NCBI GenBank assembly: GCA_958348245.1
Contig: CATVYJ010000001.1
Coordinates: forward strand, 62,001-126,000
Source: an uncultured Veillonellaceae bacterium
Lineage (GTDB): Bacteria > Bacillota > Negativicutes > Veillonellales > Dialisteraceae
Direction of reading: 5' to 3'
Length of the DNA: 64,000 nucleotides
Each line of letters opens with the position of its first letter. The stretch's first letter is position 1. The translations under genes were made by a program, and so were the position numbers. The notes beneath the pieces are model-generated. The model did not search any database and had not been told where the DNA came from. It was given only the letters and a program-made list of their open reading frames with translations. Below, piece after piece: positions 8,536 to 16,293 of this stretch.

Positions 8536-8969
8536 TGGAACGGGAGCTGCAGAGCGCCGATGTGGGGCGGGCGGCGCTCCGCATGGCCATCTCCGAGACG
8601 CGCGCCGACGAGACCGTACTCCGGGGCGAGCTCGCCCGGAACGGCATCCGCGCGGTGGCGGTGAATTTCGGCGGACGCTTCCCGGATATCCTGCCGAAGA
8701 TTTTTGAATCGGCCATCGTGGCGGCGCAGCGCCAGCACGTCATCTCCGACACGCACGTGGGGGACGGCGCGGTGCTGGGCGCGGTGGAATCCGCCATCGA
8801 GCAGATCAAGCTCAAGGCGCTCGGCATGAATGTGGGCGGCAAGATCGGCATCGCCCGGTGGAACGAGCATCTCTGCGTGGCGGTCTATGTGGGCGTGGGC
8901 GTGCTCCGCTTCAACGAAGTGGCGGTGGGCATGGCGCACCGCGCGCTGCGGAACGATCTCGCGGACTGA
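8535..8969 (+). CDS. HutP family RNA-binding protein
   Basis: 144 residues. The C-terminal half (SDTHVGDGAVLGAV to VAVGMAHRAL) matches the general pattern of Bacillus HutP, the histidine- and magnesium-dependent antiterminator of histidine utilisation genes. His74 and His135 fall where HutP has two of its metal-binding histidines; the third seems not conserved (from memory, not an alignment). No hut genes are in the window. The ATG overlaps the thrS stop by one base (a GTG one codon earlier is possible), so it is cotranscribed with thrS and falls under T-box control. It may bind another RNA or another amino acid. Confidence 0.65.
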   Translation: MERELQSADVGRAALRMAISETRADETVLRGELARNGIRAVAVNFGGRFPDILPKIFESAIVAAQRQHVISDTHVGDGAVLGAVESAIEQIKLKALGMNVGGKIGIARWNEHLCVAVYVGVGVLRFNEVAVGMAHRALRNDLAD

Positions 8970-8978
8970 ATCCATGAG

Positions 8979-9010
8979 AAACTCCTCTGTCTGTACGGCG
9001 GGGGAGTTTT
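8979..9010 (+). terminator. Terminator after thrS-hutP operon
   Basis: AAACTCC 8979-8985 pairs with GGAGTTT 9003-9009, followed by T residues. Confidence 0.75.
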
Positions 9011-9073
9011 CCTTTGCCCTTTTTCCGGCGCGGCGGGCAAAAAAGCAGATAATAACTTCATTAATAAAAAGGA

Positions 9074-9102
9074 TTGTATGCAGTGAGCAAATCATTTATA
9101 AT
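9074..9102 (+). promoter_or_regulatory. Promoter of padR-family gene
   Basis: TTGTAT at 9074-9079, 17-base spacer, TATAAT at 9097-9102; the AT-rich context stands out from the GC-rich surroundings. Confidence 0.7.
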
Positions 9103-9164
9103 GAAATTAAATGCAGGAATCAAATTTGCAGAGTATGCGCGCACCGGTATCGGGGAAGGGGGAC

Positions 9165-9581
9165 ATGATGGATACAGAAGAACAGACGCAGGCTGTGCCG
9201 GAGTACAGAGAAGAAATCGATGAACTGGCCCGCCGCCGCCAGTGGAAGCGCCTCCTCACGGCGACATTTGTTCTGGACATTCTCACGGAAGAAAGCAACT
9301 ACGGCAACCGCATCGAGCGGGAAATCTATGAACGCACGAACAATGTGTACCGCCCGAATCCGAACGAGCTCTACCCGGTGCTCCGCTACATGGAGAGCAA
9401 ACATTTCGTGGAGAGCCGGTGGGATTCGCCGGACAAACGGAGCAAACGCATCTACAGCATCACCGACAAGGGCCGCGCCGCCGTGCCGTACATGAAGGAA
9501 CAGGTGCTGGACTGGCTGGTGACGCTCCGGGCGTTCATCAGCACCATTCAGGAGCAGTTCGGCGAGCCGGAAACAAAATAG
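9165..9581 (+). CDS. PadR family transcriptional regulator
   Basis: 138 residues. A winged-helix PadR DNA-binding domain spans about 28-110, including LDILTEESNYGNRIEREI, the PNPNELYPVLRYMES recognition helix region and the wing SDPDKRSKRIYSITDKG-like segment (here WDSPDKRSKRIYSIT). PadR proteins are small dimeric repressors of detoxification or transport genes. The ATG at 9165 was chosen for the GGGGGA ribosome site; an in-frame start at 9111 lacks one. The adjacent EamA transporter is a plausible but unproven target. Confidence 0.85.
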   Translation: MMDTEEQTQAVPEYREEIDELARRRQWKRLLTATFVLDILTEESNYGNRIEREIYERTNNVYRPNPNELYPVLRYMESKHFVESRWDSPDKRSKRIYSITDKGRAAVPYMKEQVLDWLVTLRAFISTIQEQFGEPETK

Positions 9582-9595
9582 GCTGAGTCATGGAA

Positions 9596-9624
9596 GTGAC
9601 AGCTGTAAGAAGTCGTGATATAAT
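9596..9624 (+). promoter_or_regulatory. Promoter ahead of short leader RNA
   Basis: GTGACA 9596-9601, 17-base spacer, TATAAT 9619-9624. Transcription would start near 9631 and meet the terminator at 9653-9712, giving an RNA of roughly 80 bases. Confidence 0.5.
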
Positions 9625-9652
9625 TCATCTGTCATTTGCCGCCGGGGAAATG

Positions 9653-9712
9653 AAGCGTCTTTGTGCATATCGTCAGGCCTTAGAAGATATGCACAGAGGC
9701 GCTTTTCTTTTT
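9653..9712 (+). terminator. Long hairpin terminator or attenuator upstream of EamA gene
   Basis: An 18-bp stem (9653-9670 with 9687-9704, two G-U pairs), 16-base loop, then a T-rich tract. It could end padR transcription or attenuate the transporter gene at 9755. Confidence 0.8.
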
Positions 9713-9754
9713 GGCGGGTCGTATGGTACCATGGGGAATACAGGGAGGACGGCT

Positions 9755-10684
9755 ATGGAGCGACTGGCTTTATTTTTCTGCATGACCGCCGGCGTGATGT
9801 GGGCGGGGAGCGGCGTGGCGGCGCAGCATTTCTTTGCGCACAGCGATCTCGACGCGATGGATCTCACCACCATCCGCATGTTCTGCACGAGCGCCATCAT
9901 GGCGGGCATCACCGTGGGGCGCGGCCGCTGGAAACGCAACTGGGCGGTGATGAAAGCGTCGCCGGGCCTGTGGGGGCAGATCCTTTTCTACGGTCTCGTG
10001 GGGCTCATGGCGATGCATTTCGCCTATTTTGAGGCGATCGATCTGGGCAACGCCGCAGTGGTGACGGTCCTGCAGTATACCTGTCCCGCCATGGTTATCT
10101 GCTGGCTGGCGTTCCGCCGCCGGGCCTGGCCGGAACCGGGAAGCGTTCTTGCGGTGTTCATGGCCATCGCGGGCACGTTTTTTCTCGCTACGGGCGGCCG
10201 TCTCGACGCGCTCTCCGTATCGCGGGCGTGTTTTTTCTGGTCCATGGCGTCCGCGGTCTTTTACGCGGTGGCGGCGGTGTTTCCCAAGCATCTCGTGGGC
10301 CGGCTGGACAATTCGTTCCTCCTCACGTGGGGCATGCTCTTCGGCGCGCTGGCCGCGTGGGGGCTCACGGACCATCTGAATTTCCTTGATTTTTTCCATG
10401 CGGAGCTTCTCTTCGACCTTTTTGTCATCATCGTGTGCGGCACGGCGGTGGCGTTTGTCTGCTATAATGCAGGACTGGCGTATCTTTCGGAGGATCAGGC
10501 GAGCCTCACCACCACGGTGGAGCCTGTGGCGTCGGTTGTGCTGTCCTACCTGCTCTTCGGCACCACGTTCGGGGCGGTGCAGGCGGGAGGGATTCTCCTC
10601 ATCGTGGCGGCCATCGCCATGCCCGCTCTGTGGAGGAAGCACGTGCAGGACGGCAGGCGGACTGCCGCGCGGAAAAGCCAATAA
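9755..10684 (+). CDS. EamA/DMT family transporter
   Basis: 309 residues made of two EamA repeats, about ten membrane helices in all. The first repeat starts ALFFCMTAGVMWAGSG; the second starts after residue 150. Repeat 1 ends near LQYTCPAMVICWLAF and repeat 2 near EPVASVVLSYLLFG, the usual conserved segments. Such carriers export amino acids or other metabolites; substrate unknown. The ATG at 9755 follows GGGAGGAC; earlier in-frame starts run through the hairpin and are rejected. PadR lies upstream. Confidence 0.85.
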   Translation: MERLALFFCMTAGVMWAGSGVAAQHFFAHSDLDAMDLTTIRMFCTSAIMAGITVGRGRWKRNWAVMKASPGLWGQILFYGLVGLMAMHFAYFEAIDLGNAAVVTVLQYTCPAMVICWLAFRRRAWPEPGSVLAVFMAIAGTFFLATGGRLDALSVSRACFFWSMASAVFYAVAAVFPKHLVGRLDNSFLLTWGMLFGALAAWGLTDHLNFLDFFHAELLFDLFVIIVCGTAVAFVCYNAGLAYLSEDQASLTTTVEPVASVVLSYLLFGTTFGAVQAGGILLIVAAIAMPALWRKHVQDGRRTAARKSQ

Positions 10685-10688
10685 ACAT

Positions 10689-10723
10689 ATCCCGGTTCTG
10701 CTTCAAGGCAGCCGGGATTTTTT
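10689..10723 (+). terminator. Terminator after EamA gene
   Basis: ATCCCGG 10689-10695 pairs with CCGGGAT 10712-10718, followed by six T. Confidence 0.85.
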
Positions 10724-10789
10724 GTGCCTGCGGCGCGCCCGCGCGGATTCTGGAACGCATCCCCGGCGGTACGGATGAGGCGCGGCGCC

Positions 10790-10832
10790 AAAAAAGCCCT
10801 CTCACAGCCTGTGGCTGTGCGGGGGCTTTTTC
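10790..10832. terminator. Bidirectional terminator between convergent units
   Basis: AAAAAGCCC and GGGCTTTTT enclose CACAGCC/GGCTGTG. The A-run on one side and T-run on the other allow use on both strands; it ends the minus-strand dehydrogenase gene. Confidence 0.85.
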
Positions 10833-10844
10833 ATGAAAAATTTT

Positions 10845-11786
10845 TCAGCAGATCACATTTTTCTGCGCGCCGGCGTACCATGATTCGAGGTTGTCAAAGA
10901 CGATGGCCGCGCGCCGTTCCATGGCTTCCGCGCTGTAGAAGCCGAGGTGGGGCGTGAGGAGACAGTGCGGCGCGGAAAGAAGGGGATGATTCGCCGGGAG
11001 AGGCGGCTCTCCTTCGTACACGTCGATGGCGGCGCCGCCGATCTGCCCGCTCCGGAGCGCGGCGGCGAGCGCTGCATAGTCCACGATGGGGCCGCGGGCG
11101 GTATTGATGAGGAGCGCGCCGGGTTTCATCTTTGCGATTTTCTCCTTGCCGATGAGGCCGCGCGTGCGTTCTGTGAGAGGGAGATGAATGGACAGGATGT
11201 CGCACGAGGAGAGGAGCGTGTCCAGATCCGTATAATGGATCGCCTCGTCTCTGGGGGTGCGGCTCCATCCCCAGACGTCGCAGCGGAAGGCCCGGGCGAG
11301 CTCCGCGGTGCGGCGGCCGATGGTCCCGGTGCCGATGATGCCGAATTTTTTTTCCGCGAGTTCTCCTCCGAGGAAAGACGCATTCGTTCCTCCGCTGCGC
11401 GCGGCGCGGTCGGCCTGGACAAGGTCGCGCATGAGGGAAACCGCCATGCCGAGAGCAAGCTCCGCCACCGCTTCGGTGGAGTAGCCCGCGCAGTTGGAGA
11501 CGGCGATGCGGTGCGCCTTGCAGTACGCGGTGTCCACGTGATCCACGCCGGTGAAGGCCACGCAGAGATAAGAGAGGCGGGGCGCGGCGGCAAGCGCTTC
11601 CGCCGTACAGGGATAATTGGCGATGACGGCGGCGTCCGCGTCGGCGAGACGGCGGGCAAGATCGGCCTGATCCGCCGGACGTGTGTCGTAAATTTGGCAG
11701 GTCCATCCCTTTTCGCAGAAGGGACGGGAGAGGGAAGCGAGGAGCGCCGCGTCGACGGCGAGCGGTTCAGCGATGACAAGTTTCAT
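10845..11786 (-). CDS. D-2-hydroxyacid dehydrogenase (NAD-dependent)
   Basis: 313 residues of the SerA/phosphoglycerate dehydrogenase-like family, reducing 2-keto acids or oxidising D-2-hydroxyacids. The NAD site GTGTIG lies in the middle of the protein; catalytic elements NTARGPIVD (Arg), YEGEPPL (Glu) and PHLGFYS (His) are all present. There is no ACT or regulatory C-terminus, so it is not a full SerA. The start is the ATG at 11784-11786, with AAAGGA upstream on the minus strand. A longer open frame to 12767 reads through the neighbouring gene in another frame and is spurious. Specific substrate unknown. Confidence 0.85.
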   Translation of the reverse strand: MKLVIAEPLAVDAALLASLSRPFCEKGWTCQIYDTRPADQADLARRLADADAAVIANYPCTAEALAAAPRLSYLCVAFTGVDHVDTAYCKAHRIAVSNCAGYSTEAVAELALGMAVSLMRDLVQADRAARSGGTNASFLGGELAEKKFGIIGTGTIGRRTAELARAFRCDVWGWSRTPRDEAIHYTDLDTLLSSCDILSIHLPLTERTRGLIGKEKIAKMKPGALLINTARGPIVDYAALAAALRSGQIGGAAIDVYEGEPPLPANHPLLSAPHCLLTPHLGFYSAEAMERRAAIVFDNLESWYAGAQKNVIC

Positions 11787-11818
11787 GGGAAGTCCTTTCT
11801 CTGATGCAATCAGTGAGA

Positions 11819-12709
11819 TCAATGGGGAAACCGGATGCCGGAGAGATGAAGCACGGGCCGGCTGGGGAGCTGCGACCAGAAGACGCCGAGGGTCATGAGG
11901 ACCACGCCGAGACATTCTCTGGCGGTCATGGATTCGCCGAGAACCAGTACGCCCGACAGACCGCCGAAGACCATTTCCAGACTGAGCAGCATGGAGCACT
12001 CCGTAGGAGGCAGATGCCGCTGGCCGATGATCTGCAGGGTGTACGCCACGCCGGAGGAAAGAACGCCCACATAGAGGATGGACGGTCCTGCGGCGAGAAT
12101 GGCGTCCCAGCGGATGGTCTCGAAAAGGAGCGCGCCGGCGAGGCTGAGGCAGCCGCAGACGAAAAACTGGCCGGCGGCGATTTCTACCGGATCGTACCGC
12201 TGGGACGCATAGTCCAGATACAGGATATGTCCGGTAAAACAGAGCGCGCAGAGGAAAATCAGCGCGTCGCCCGCGCCGATGGTGAACGACTCGGTTACCG
12301 TGAGGAAATACACGCCGGACATGGCGAGCACCGCGCCGATGACGTGATTCCGCCGGAGAATGCTGCCGAAGAAAAGCCCGAAGAGGGGCACGAGCAGGAT
12401 GTATGTGGCGGTGATAAAGCTCGCTTTGGAAGCGGTGGTATATACGAGGCCGATCTGCTGAAAGACGGTGCCCCCGCAGAGAAAGCAGCCTGCGATGAAG
12501 ACCGCCGCACTCTTTGAAAAAGTCCGGGGGCGCAGCGGCGGCGCGGGGGTATGGCGCAGCAGCACCGGCAGAAGAGACGCCGCGCCGACAAAGGACCGGC
12601 ATGCGCTGAACGTAAGCGGGCCGATGTCGTCCATGGCGACGGTCTGCGCCACAAAGGCGAAGCCCCAGATGGCGGCGGTGAGAATGAGAAGAAACCGGTA
12701 TTTCAGCAT
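11819..12709 (-). CDS. EamA/DMT family transporter
   Basis: 296 residues with two EamA repeats and about ten hydrophobic helices, starting LKYRFLLILTAAIWGFAF. Motifs AAGPSILYVGVLSSGVAYTL and LSLEMVFGGLSGVLVLGE are typical of the second repeat of RhaT/YdcZ-type exporters. It precedes the dehydrogenase gene by 32 bases in the same direction, so the two form an operon; a link between a 2-hydroxyacid or amino-acid metabolite and its export is plausible but inferred. A divergent promoter region lies upstream. Confidence 0.85.
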   Translation of the reverse strand: MLKYRFLLILTAAIWGFAFVAQTVAMDDIGPLTFSACRSFVGAASLLPVLLRHTPAPPLRPRTFSKSAAVFIAGCFLCGGTVFQQIGLVYTTASKASFITATYILLVPLFGLFFGSILRRNHVIGAVLAMSGVYFLTVTESFTIGAGDALIFLCALCFTGHILYLDYASQRYDPVEIAAGQFFVCGCLSLAGALLFETIRWDAILAAGPSILYVGVLSSGVAYTLQIIGQRHLPPTECSMLLSLEMVFGGLSGVLVLGESMTARECLGVVLMTLGVFWSQLPSRPVLHLSGIRFPH

Positions 12710-12748
12710 AGCCCTCAGCCCTGGAAACGGTCGGCCGCTTCGCAGCCG

Positions 12749-12796
12749 ATGATAAACAGATGATCATATTATATAATATAAAGAAAAAAGAAGAAA
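12749..12796. promoter_or_regulatory. Divergent promoter region, EamA gene and HAD gene
   Basis: An AT-rich patch. Minus strand: TATAAT (complement of 12768-12773) with TTTCTT 17 bases upstream (complement of 12791-12796). Plus strand: TATAAT at 12772-12777 with a weak -35. The two -10 boxes overlap, so the promoters may exclude each other. Confidence 0.6.
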
Positions 12797-12827
12797 CGGC
12801 CTTACGGGCCGGCGGGGAGGGAAAACC

Positions 12828-13637
12828 ATGGCATTACAGCTGGCGGCGATCGATCTGGACGGGACTCTGCTTCATGACGATATGACCATTTCCGCGTATT
12901 CCCGGGCGGTCATCCGGGAAGCGGCGCGGCGCATCCGCATTGTTGTCGCCACGGGGCGCATGTTTGATTCGGCGCGGGAAAAGGCAAACCGGCTCGGACT
13001 GGGCGACGTGCCGGTCATCTGTTACACCGGAGCGTGGGTGGGCCTGGCCGAATCGGGACGGATTCTCAGGCGGGAAGGCATCCCCCTGGAGACGGCGGCG
13101 CAGATTCTGGAAGAAAGCCGGACGCACGGATGGCTGATGCAGTCGTATATTGACGATGAGATCTGCCTGCCCGCGCCTTCGGCGGCCGCGGACAAAACCC
13201 GGCGATACCGTGCGAAGGACGCGGTCTATCTGGGAGAAGCGTTTTATCATCCGGAGACGGAGCCCACGCGGCTCATCGTGGTGGAGGAGGACGGCGCGCG
13301 CCGCGAAGCCATTCGGACGTATCTCGCCGCGCGCTACGGCAGCGCAGTGGAACTGGTGCATCCGGGCGATTTTTTCCTGGACGTGCACAAAAAGGGCGTG
13401 TCAAAAGGGCGGGCCCTTCGTGCGCTCGGCGCGTCGTGGGGCATTGCACCGGAAGACATGGTTTCGTTCGGCAATACGGAAAACGATGCCTCCATGCTGT
13501 CTCTGACGGGGCGGTCCTATGCGGTGGCCAATGCGGAACCGGAAGCGAAGGCGGCGGCGAAAGAGATTCTGCCGTATACGAACGACGAGGACGGCCCGGC
13601 ACGGAAGCTGGCGGAGCTGCTGCACCTCACTCTGTGA
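12828..13637 (+). CDS. Cof-type HAD-IIB phosphatase
   Basis: 269 residues. HAD motif I DLDGTLL (residues 8-14) has the nucleophile Asp; motif II is VATGR; motif III Lys lies in KGVSKG; motif IV is FGNTENDASML. The insert between motifs II and III is the C2B cap typical of Cof/YidA sugar-phosphate or nucleotide phosphatases. ATG 12828 follows GGGGAGGG. It is monocistronic between the divergent promoter and a bidirectional terminator. Substrate not predictable. Confidence 0.9.
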   Translation: MALQLAAIDLDGTLLHDDMTISAYSRAVIREAARRIRIVVATGRMFDSAREKANRLGLGDVPVICYTGAWVGLAESGRILRREGIPLETAAQILEESRTHGWLMQSYIDDEICLPAPSAAADKTRRYRAKDAVYLGEAFYHPETEPTRLIVVEEDGARREAIRTYLAARYGSAVELVHPGDFFLDVHKKGVSKGRALRALGASWGIAPEDMVSFGNTENDASMLSLTGRSYAVANAEPEAKAAAKEILPYTNDEDGPARKLAELLHLTL

Positions 13638-13663
13638 ATCCTGCAAAAAATGGAGACAAAAAG

Positions 13664-13709
13664 AAAGCACGCAAAAACAGCGTCGGGATGACGCTGCGCG
13701 TGCTTTTTT
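13664..13709. terminator. Bidirectional terminator between HAD gene and epimerase
   Basis: AAAGCACGC 13664-13672 pairs with GCGTGCTTT at about 13697-13705, with inner AGCGTC/GACGCT pairing. T-runs on both strands. Confidence 0.85.
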
Positions 13710-14628
13710 ATTGGTGCTGAGCTGCAAAGAAGGCAATGGTCTCCGCAAGACCGTCCGCAAGAGGGATGCGGGGCACCCAGCCAAGGAGCGCCCTGGCCCG
13801 GCCGTTGGAGAGACAGGACCGGTAAATATCGCCCGCGCGGGCCGGACCGTGCACAACCGCCGCCGGCCGTCCCGAGAGGCGCACCATGTCCGCGGCAAGC
13901 GCATTCAGGGAAATCTCCGTTTCCGTGCTCACGTTGCATACCGCGCCGCTGCCGCGGGTGAGGGCGGCCACATTGGCGGCGGCCACGTCGTGCACATTGA
14001 TGAAGTCCCGCGTCTGTCCGCCGTCGCCGAAGACGGTAAGGTCTTTTCCCTCTGCAAGGCGTTTTGCGAAAATGTAGATGACGCCCCCCTCGCCGTGCGC
14101 GCCCTGCCGCGGGCCGTACACGTTGCTGTACCGAAGGACCGTATAGTCAAGGCCGTAAAACGTGCGGTACAGCGCGAGATACTTCTCGGTCATCCATTTC
14201 GTGAGGCCGTAGAACGATGCCGGAGCGGGCGTTTCTTCTTCCGTGAGCGGAAGGGCGGGATTGTCTCCATATACCGCGGCGGAGGAGGAAAAGATGATTT
14301 TCCGTACGCCGCCCCGCCGGGCCGCTTCGAGCAGGGAGAGCAGGCCCAGAATGTTTTCGTCCGCATCGTGATAAGGGTCGTCGATGGAAGCGGGGACCAT
14401 GGTCTGCGCCGCTTCATGGTAGACCACGTCAAACGCGCCGTTCCGGAGGAAGGCGAGCGCGTCCCGGTCGCGAATATCCGCTTCGATGAATTCGGCCGCG
14501 GGATTCAGGAAATCCTTTGTGCCGGTGGAAAGATTGTCAAGTACGGTGACGGCGTGCCCTTCTGCAAGGAGCGCGTCCGTCAGATGGGAACCGATAAAAC
14601 CGGCGCCGCCGGTCACAAGTATACGCAT
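13708..14628 (-). CDS. NAD-dependent sugar epimerase/dehydratase (GalE-like)
   Basis: 306-residue extended short-chain dehydrogenase. The NAD site GGAGFIGSH is at residues 7-15, the serine segment SSSAAVYG is near 115-125, and the catalytic pair is YGLTKWMTEK (Tyr-x3-Lys). LRYSNVYGPRQ and the FGDGGQTRDFINVHDVA segment are typical of UDP-glucose 4-epimerase-like enzymes acting on nucleotide sugars. The start at 14626-14628 has AAAGGCGA upstream; a longer in-frame start at 14694 would overlap the regulator gene. It lies 13 bases after the response regulator stop, so it is probably in the same minus-strand operon. Confidence 0.85.
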   Translation of the reverse strand: MRILVTGGAGFIGSHLTDALLAEGHAVTVLDNLSTGTKDFLNPAAEFIEADIRDRDALAFLRNGAFDVVYHEAAQTMVPASIDDPYHDADENILGLLSLLEAARRGGVRKIIFSSSAAVYGDNPALPLTEEETPAPASFYGLTKWMTEKYLALYRTFYGLDYTVLRYSNVYGPRQGAHGEGGVIYIFAKRLAEGKDLTVFGDGGQTRDFINVHDVAAANVAALTRGSGAVCNVSTETEISLNALAADMVRLSGRPAAVVHGPARAGDIYRSCLSNGRARALLGWVPRIPLADGLAETIAFFAAQHQ

Positions 14629-14641
14629 GAGATCGCCTTTC

Positions 14642-15346
14642 TCAGTCCATGTGGAAACGATAACCCGCGCCCCAGACGGTCTCGATGCGTTCATAAGGCC
14701 GGCCCGCGATGGCTTTCAGTTTGTCGCGGAGGCGGTTGATATGTACGGTGACCGTGGCCGGTTCTCCGATGGGGTCGAGGCTCCAGATTTTTTCAAAAAG
14801 CTGTTCTTTCGAGAAGACTTCGTTGGGATGTTCCACGAGGAAGCAGAGCAGGTCGAATTCCTTGCCCGTGAGGGATACGTCCTTGCCGTCGAGAATCACC
14901 TGCCGCGCTTTCGGGCGGATGGTGAGATTGTCGATGGTGATGCCTTCTTCCACGGCGGGCGCGTTCGCTTCCGATTTCAGAAGGCGCTGATGGGTGGAGA
15001 TATGCGCGCGGAGACGCGCCACCAGTTCCGTCGGGCTGAAGGGCTTCACGATGTAATCGTCTGCGCCGAGGCCGAGGCCGCGGATCTTGTCCACTTCTTC
15101 CTTGCGGGCGGTGACGAAAAGGATGGGCGCATCCGTTTTTTCGCGCATCTTGCGGCAGAGGGAAAAGCCGTCGTCGCCGGGAAGCATCACGTCCAGCAAA
15201 ATGGCGTCGATTTTGACCTCTTCCATGATTTTCAGCGCCTCTTCGCCGTTTTCGGCAATGCGCACCACGTAATTGTTCGGTTCGAGGAAATCCCGTTCCA
15301 GCTCGGCAATGAGAGAATCGTCTTCTACGATGAGTACGTTTAACAT
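14642..15346 (-). CDS. OmpR/PhoB family response regulator
   Basis: 234 residues. Receiver domain 1-120 with acidic pair Asp9/Asp10, phosphoacceptor Asp52 (LLDVMLPG) and Lys101 (VKPFS). The winged-helix output domain at about 130-233 ends in WGAGYRFHMD. The start overlaps the stop of the kinase gene by 7 bases, so kinase and regulator are coupled. Likely targets are envelope or phosphate genes, but nothing in the sequence fixes this. Confidence 0.93.
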   Translation of the reverse strand: MLNVLIVEDDSLIAELERDFLEPNNYVVRIAENGEEALKIMEEVKIDAILLDVMLPGDDGFSLCRKMREKTDAPILFVTARKEEVDKIRGLGLGADDYIVKPFSPTELVARLRAHISTHQRLLKSEANAPAVEEGITIDNLTIRPKARQVILDGKDVSLTGKEFDLLCFLVEHPNEVFSKEQLFEKIWSLDPIGEPATVTVHINRLRDKLKAIAGRPYERIETVWGAGYRFHMD

Positions 15347-16215
15347 GATAAACCTCCTGTCATGGGAAATGTGAGGGTAAGGACCAGTCCGTTTTCATTT
15401 CGGGCAGAGGTGCTTCCGCCGTGGGCTTTGACCAGCTGCGCCACCACGGAAAGCCCGAGGCCGGAGCCGGTCCGTCCGTCCGCATTGGACGCGCGGTATC
15501 CCGTGTCGAAAAGGCGGGCAAGAGCGCCTTCCGGCGCGCCCGGGCCGTCATCGCGGCAGGTAAAGACCGCTTGTGCGCCGCGGCGGTGAAACGAGAGCGT
15601 CACTTCTGAAGCGGAGCGCGTGCGGTATTTCACGGCATTGGTGAGAAGATTGGCGAGAATCCGCTGAAAAGCCTGCCGGTCAAGCGGCACCGAGAGCTCC
15701 GGGTCCGCATCGATGACGAGCGTCACCCTGTCTTCGCGGAGACGCTCTGCATGCGCCGACGCCCAGTCCCGGAGAAACGCCGCGGGCCGCACCGGCTCCG
15801 GGTGGAGCGCAGGCAGGCCGCCCGTTTTGCCGGCGGCGGACAGCTCGTCGATCAGCTGCGAGAGATCCTGCGCCCGGAGCGCAATGGCCGCGAGATACGC
15901 GTCCCGCCGTTCCGGCGTGCGGTCCAGGCGGCGCTGCAGCGCTTCCGTAAAACCGATGATCGTGGTAAGCGGCGTGCGCAGGTCGTGGGCAATGCCGGAG
16001 ACCGCCGCGCGCCGTTCTTCTTCCCGTTTTGTCCGTTCTTTCTCCTCCCGCGCGAGGCGCTGCCGGAGAGCGGCAAACGATGCGGCGAGACGGACCACGT
16101 CCGGCGGTCCGCCTTCGGGGAGCGGCGCGGCGAAATCACCGTCCGCCGCCCGGTCGATCGCTTCCGCCAGCAGAGCTGCCTGCGGGGAAACAGGAGGCGG
16201 GGAGTGCCTGTTCAT
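15340..16215 (-). CDS. Sensor histidine kinase without transmembrane segments
   Basis: 291 residues. The N-terminal 60 residues look like the second half of a HAMP domain (ADGDFAAPLPEGG...LAASFAALRQRL), with no hydrophobic helix and no sensor domain before it. HisKA phosphoacceptor His is in GIAHDLRTPLTT; ATPase boxes are NLLTNAVKY (N), DDGPGAP (G1) and GSGLGLSVV (G2). The ATG at 16213-16215 with AGGAAAGGGGG upstream is preferred over a TTG seven codons earlier. The kinase probably receives its signal in the cytosol or from a partner, or has lost its membrane sensor. Confidence 0.85.
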   Translation of the reverse strand: MNRHSPPPVSPQAALLAEAIDRAADGDFAAPLPEGGPPDVVRLAASFAALRQRLAREEKERTKREEERRAAVSGIAHDLRTPLTTIIGFTEALQRRLDRTPERRDAYLAAIALRAQDLSQLIDELSAAGKTGGLPALHPEPVRPAAFLRDWASAHAERLREDRVTLVIDADPELSVPLDRQAFQRILANLLTNAVKYRTRSASEVTLSFHRRGAQAVFTCRDDGPGAPEGALARLFDTGYRASNADGRTGSGLGLSVVAQLVKAHGGSTSARNENGLVLTLTFPMTGGLSC

Positions 16216-16293
16216 GAGGAAACCCCCTTTCCTCAATATACCCGGAGGTCATAAACCTTCCGCAACAGAATATAAAACGAATGTAAAATTTAC

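Noticed and set aside
10845..12767. A 640-codon minus-strand frame that seems to fuse an unknown protein to the dehydrogenase
   Set aside because: Its upstream part reads the EamA gene in the wrong frame; the dehydrogenase has its own ATG and ribosome site at 11786.
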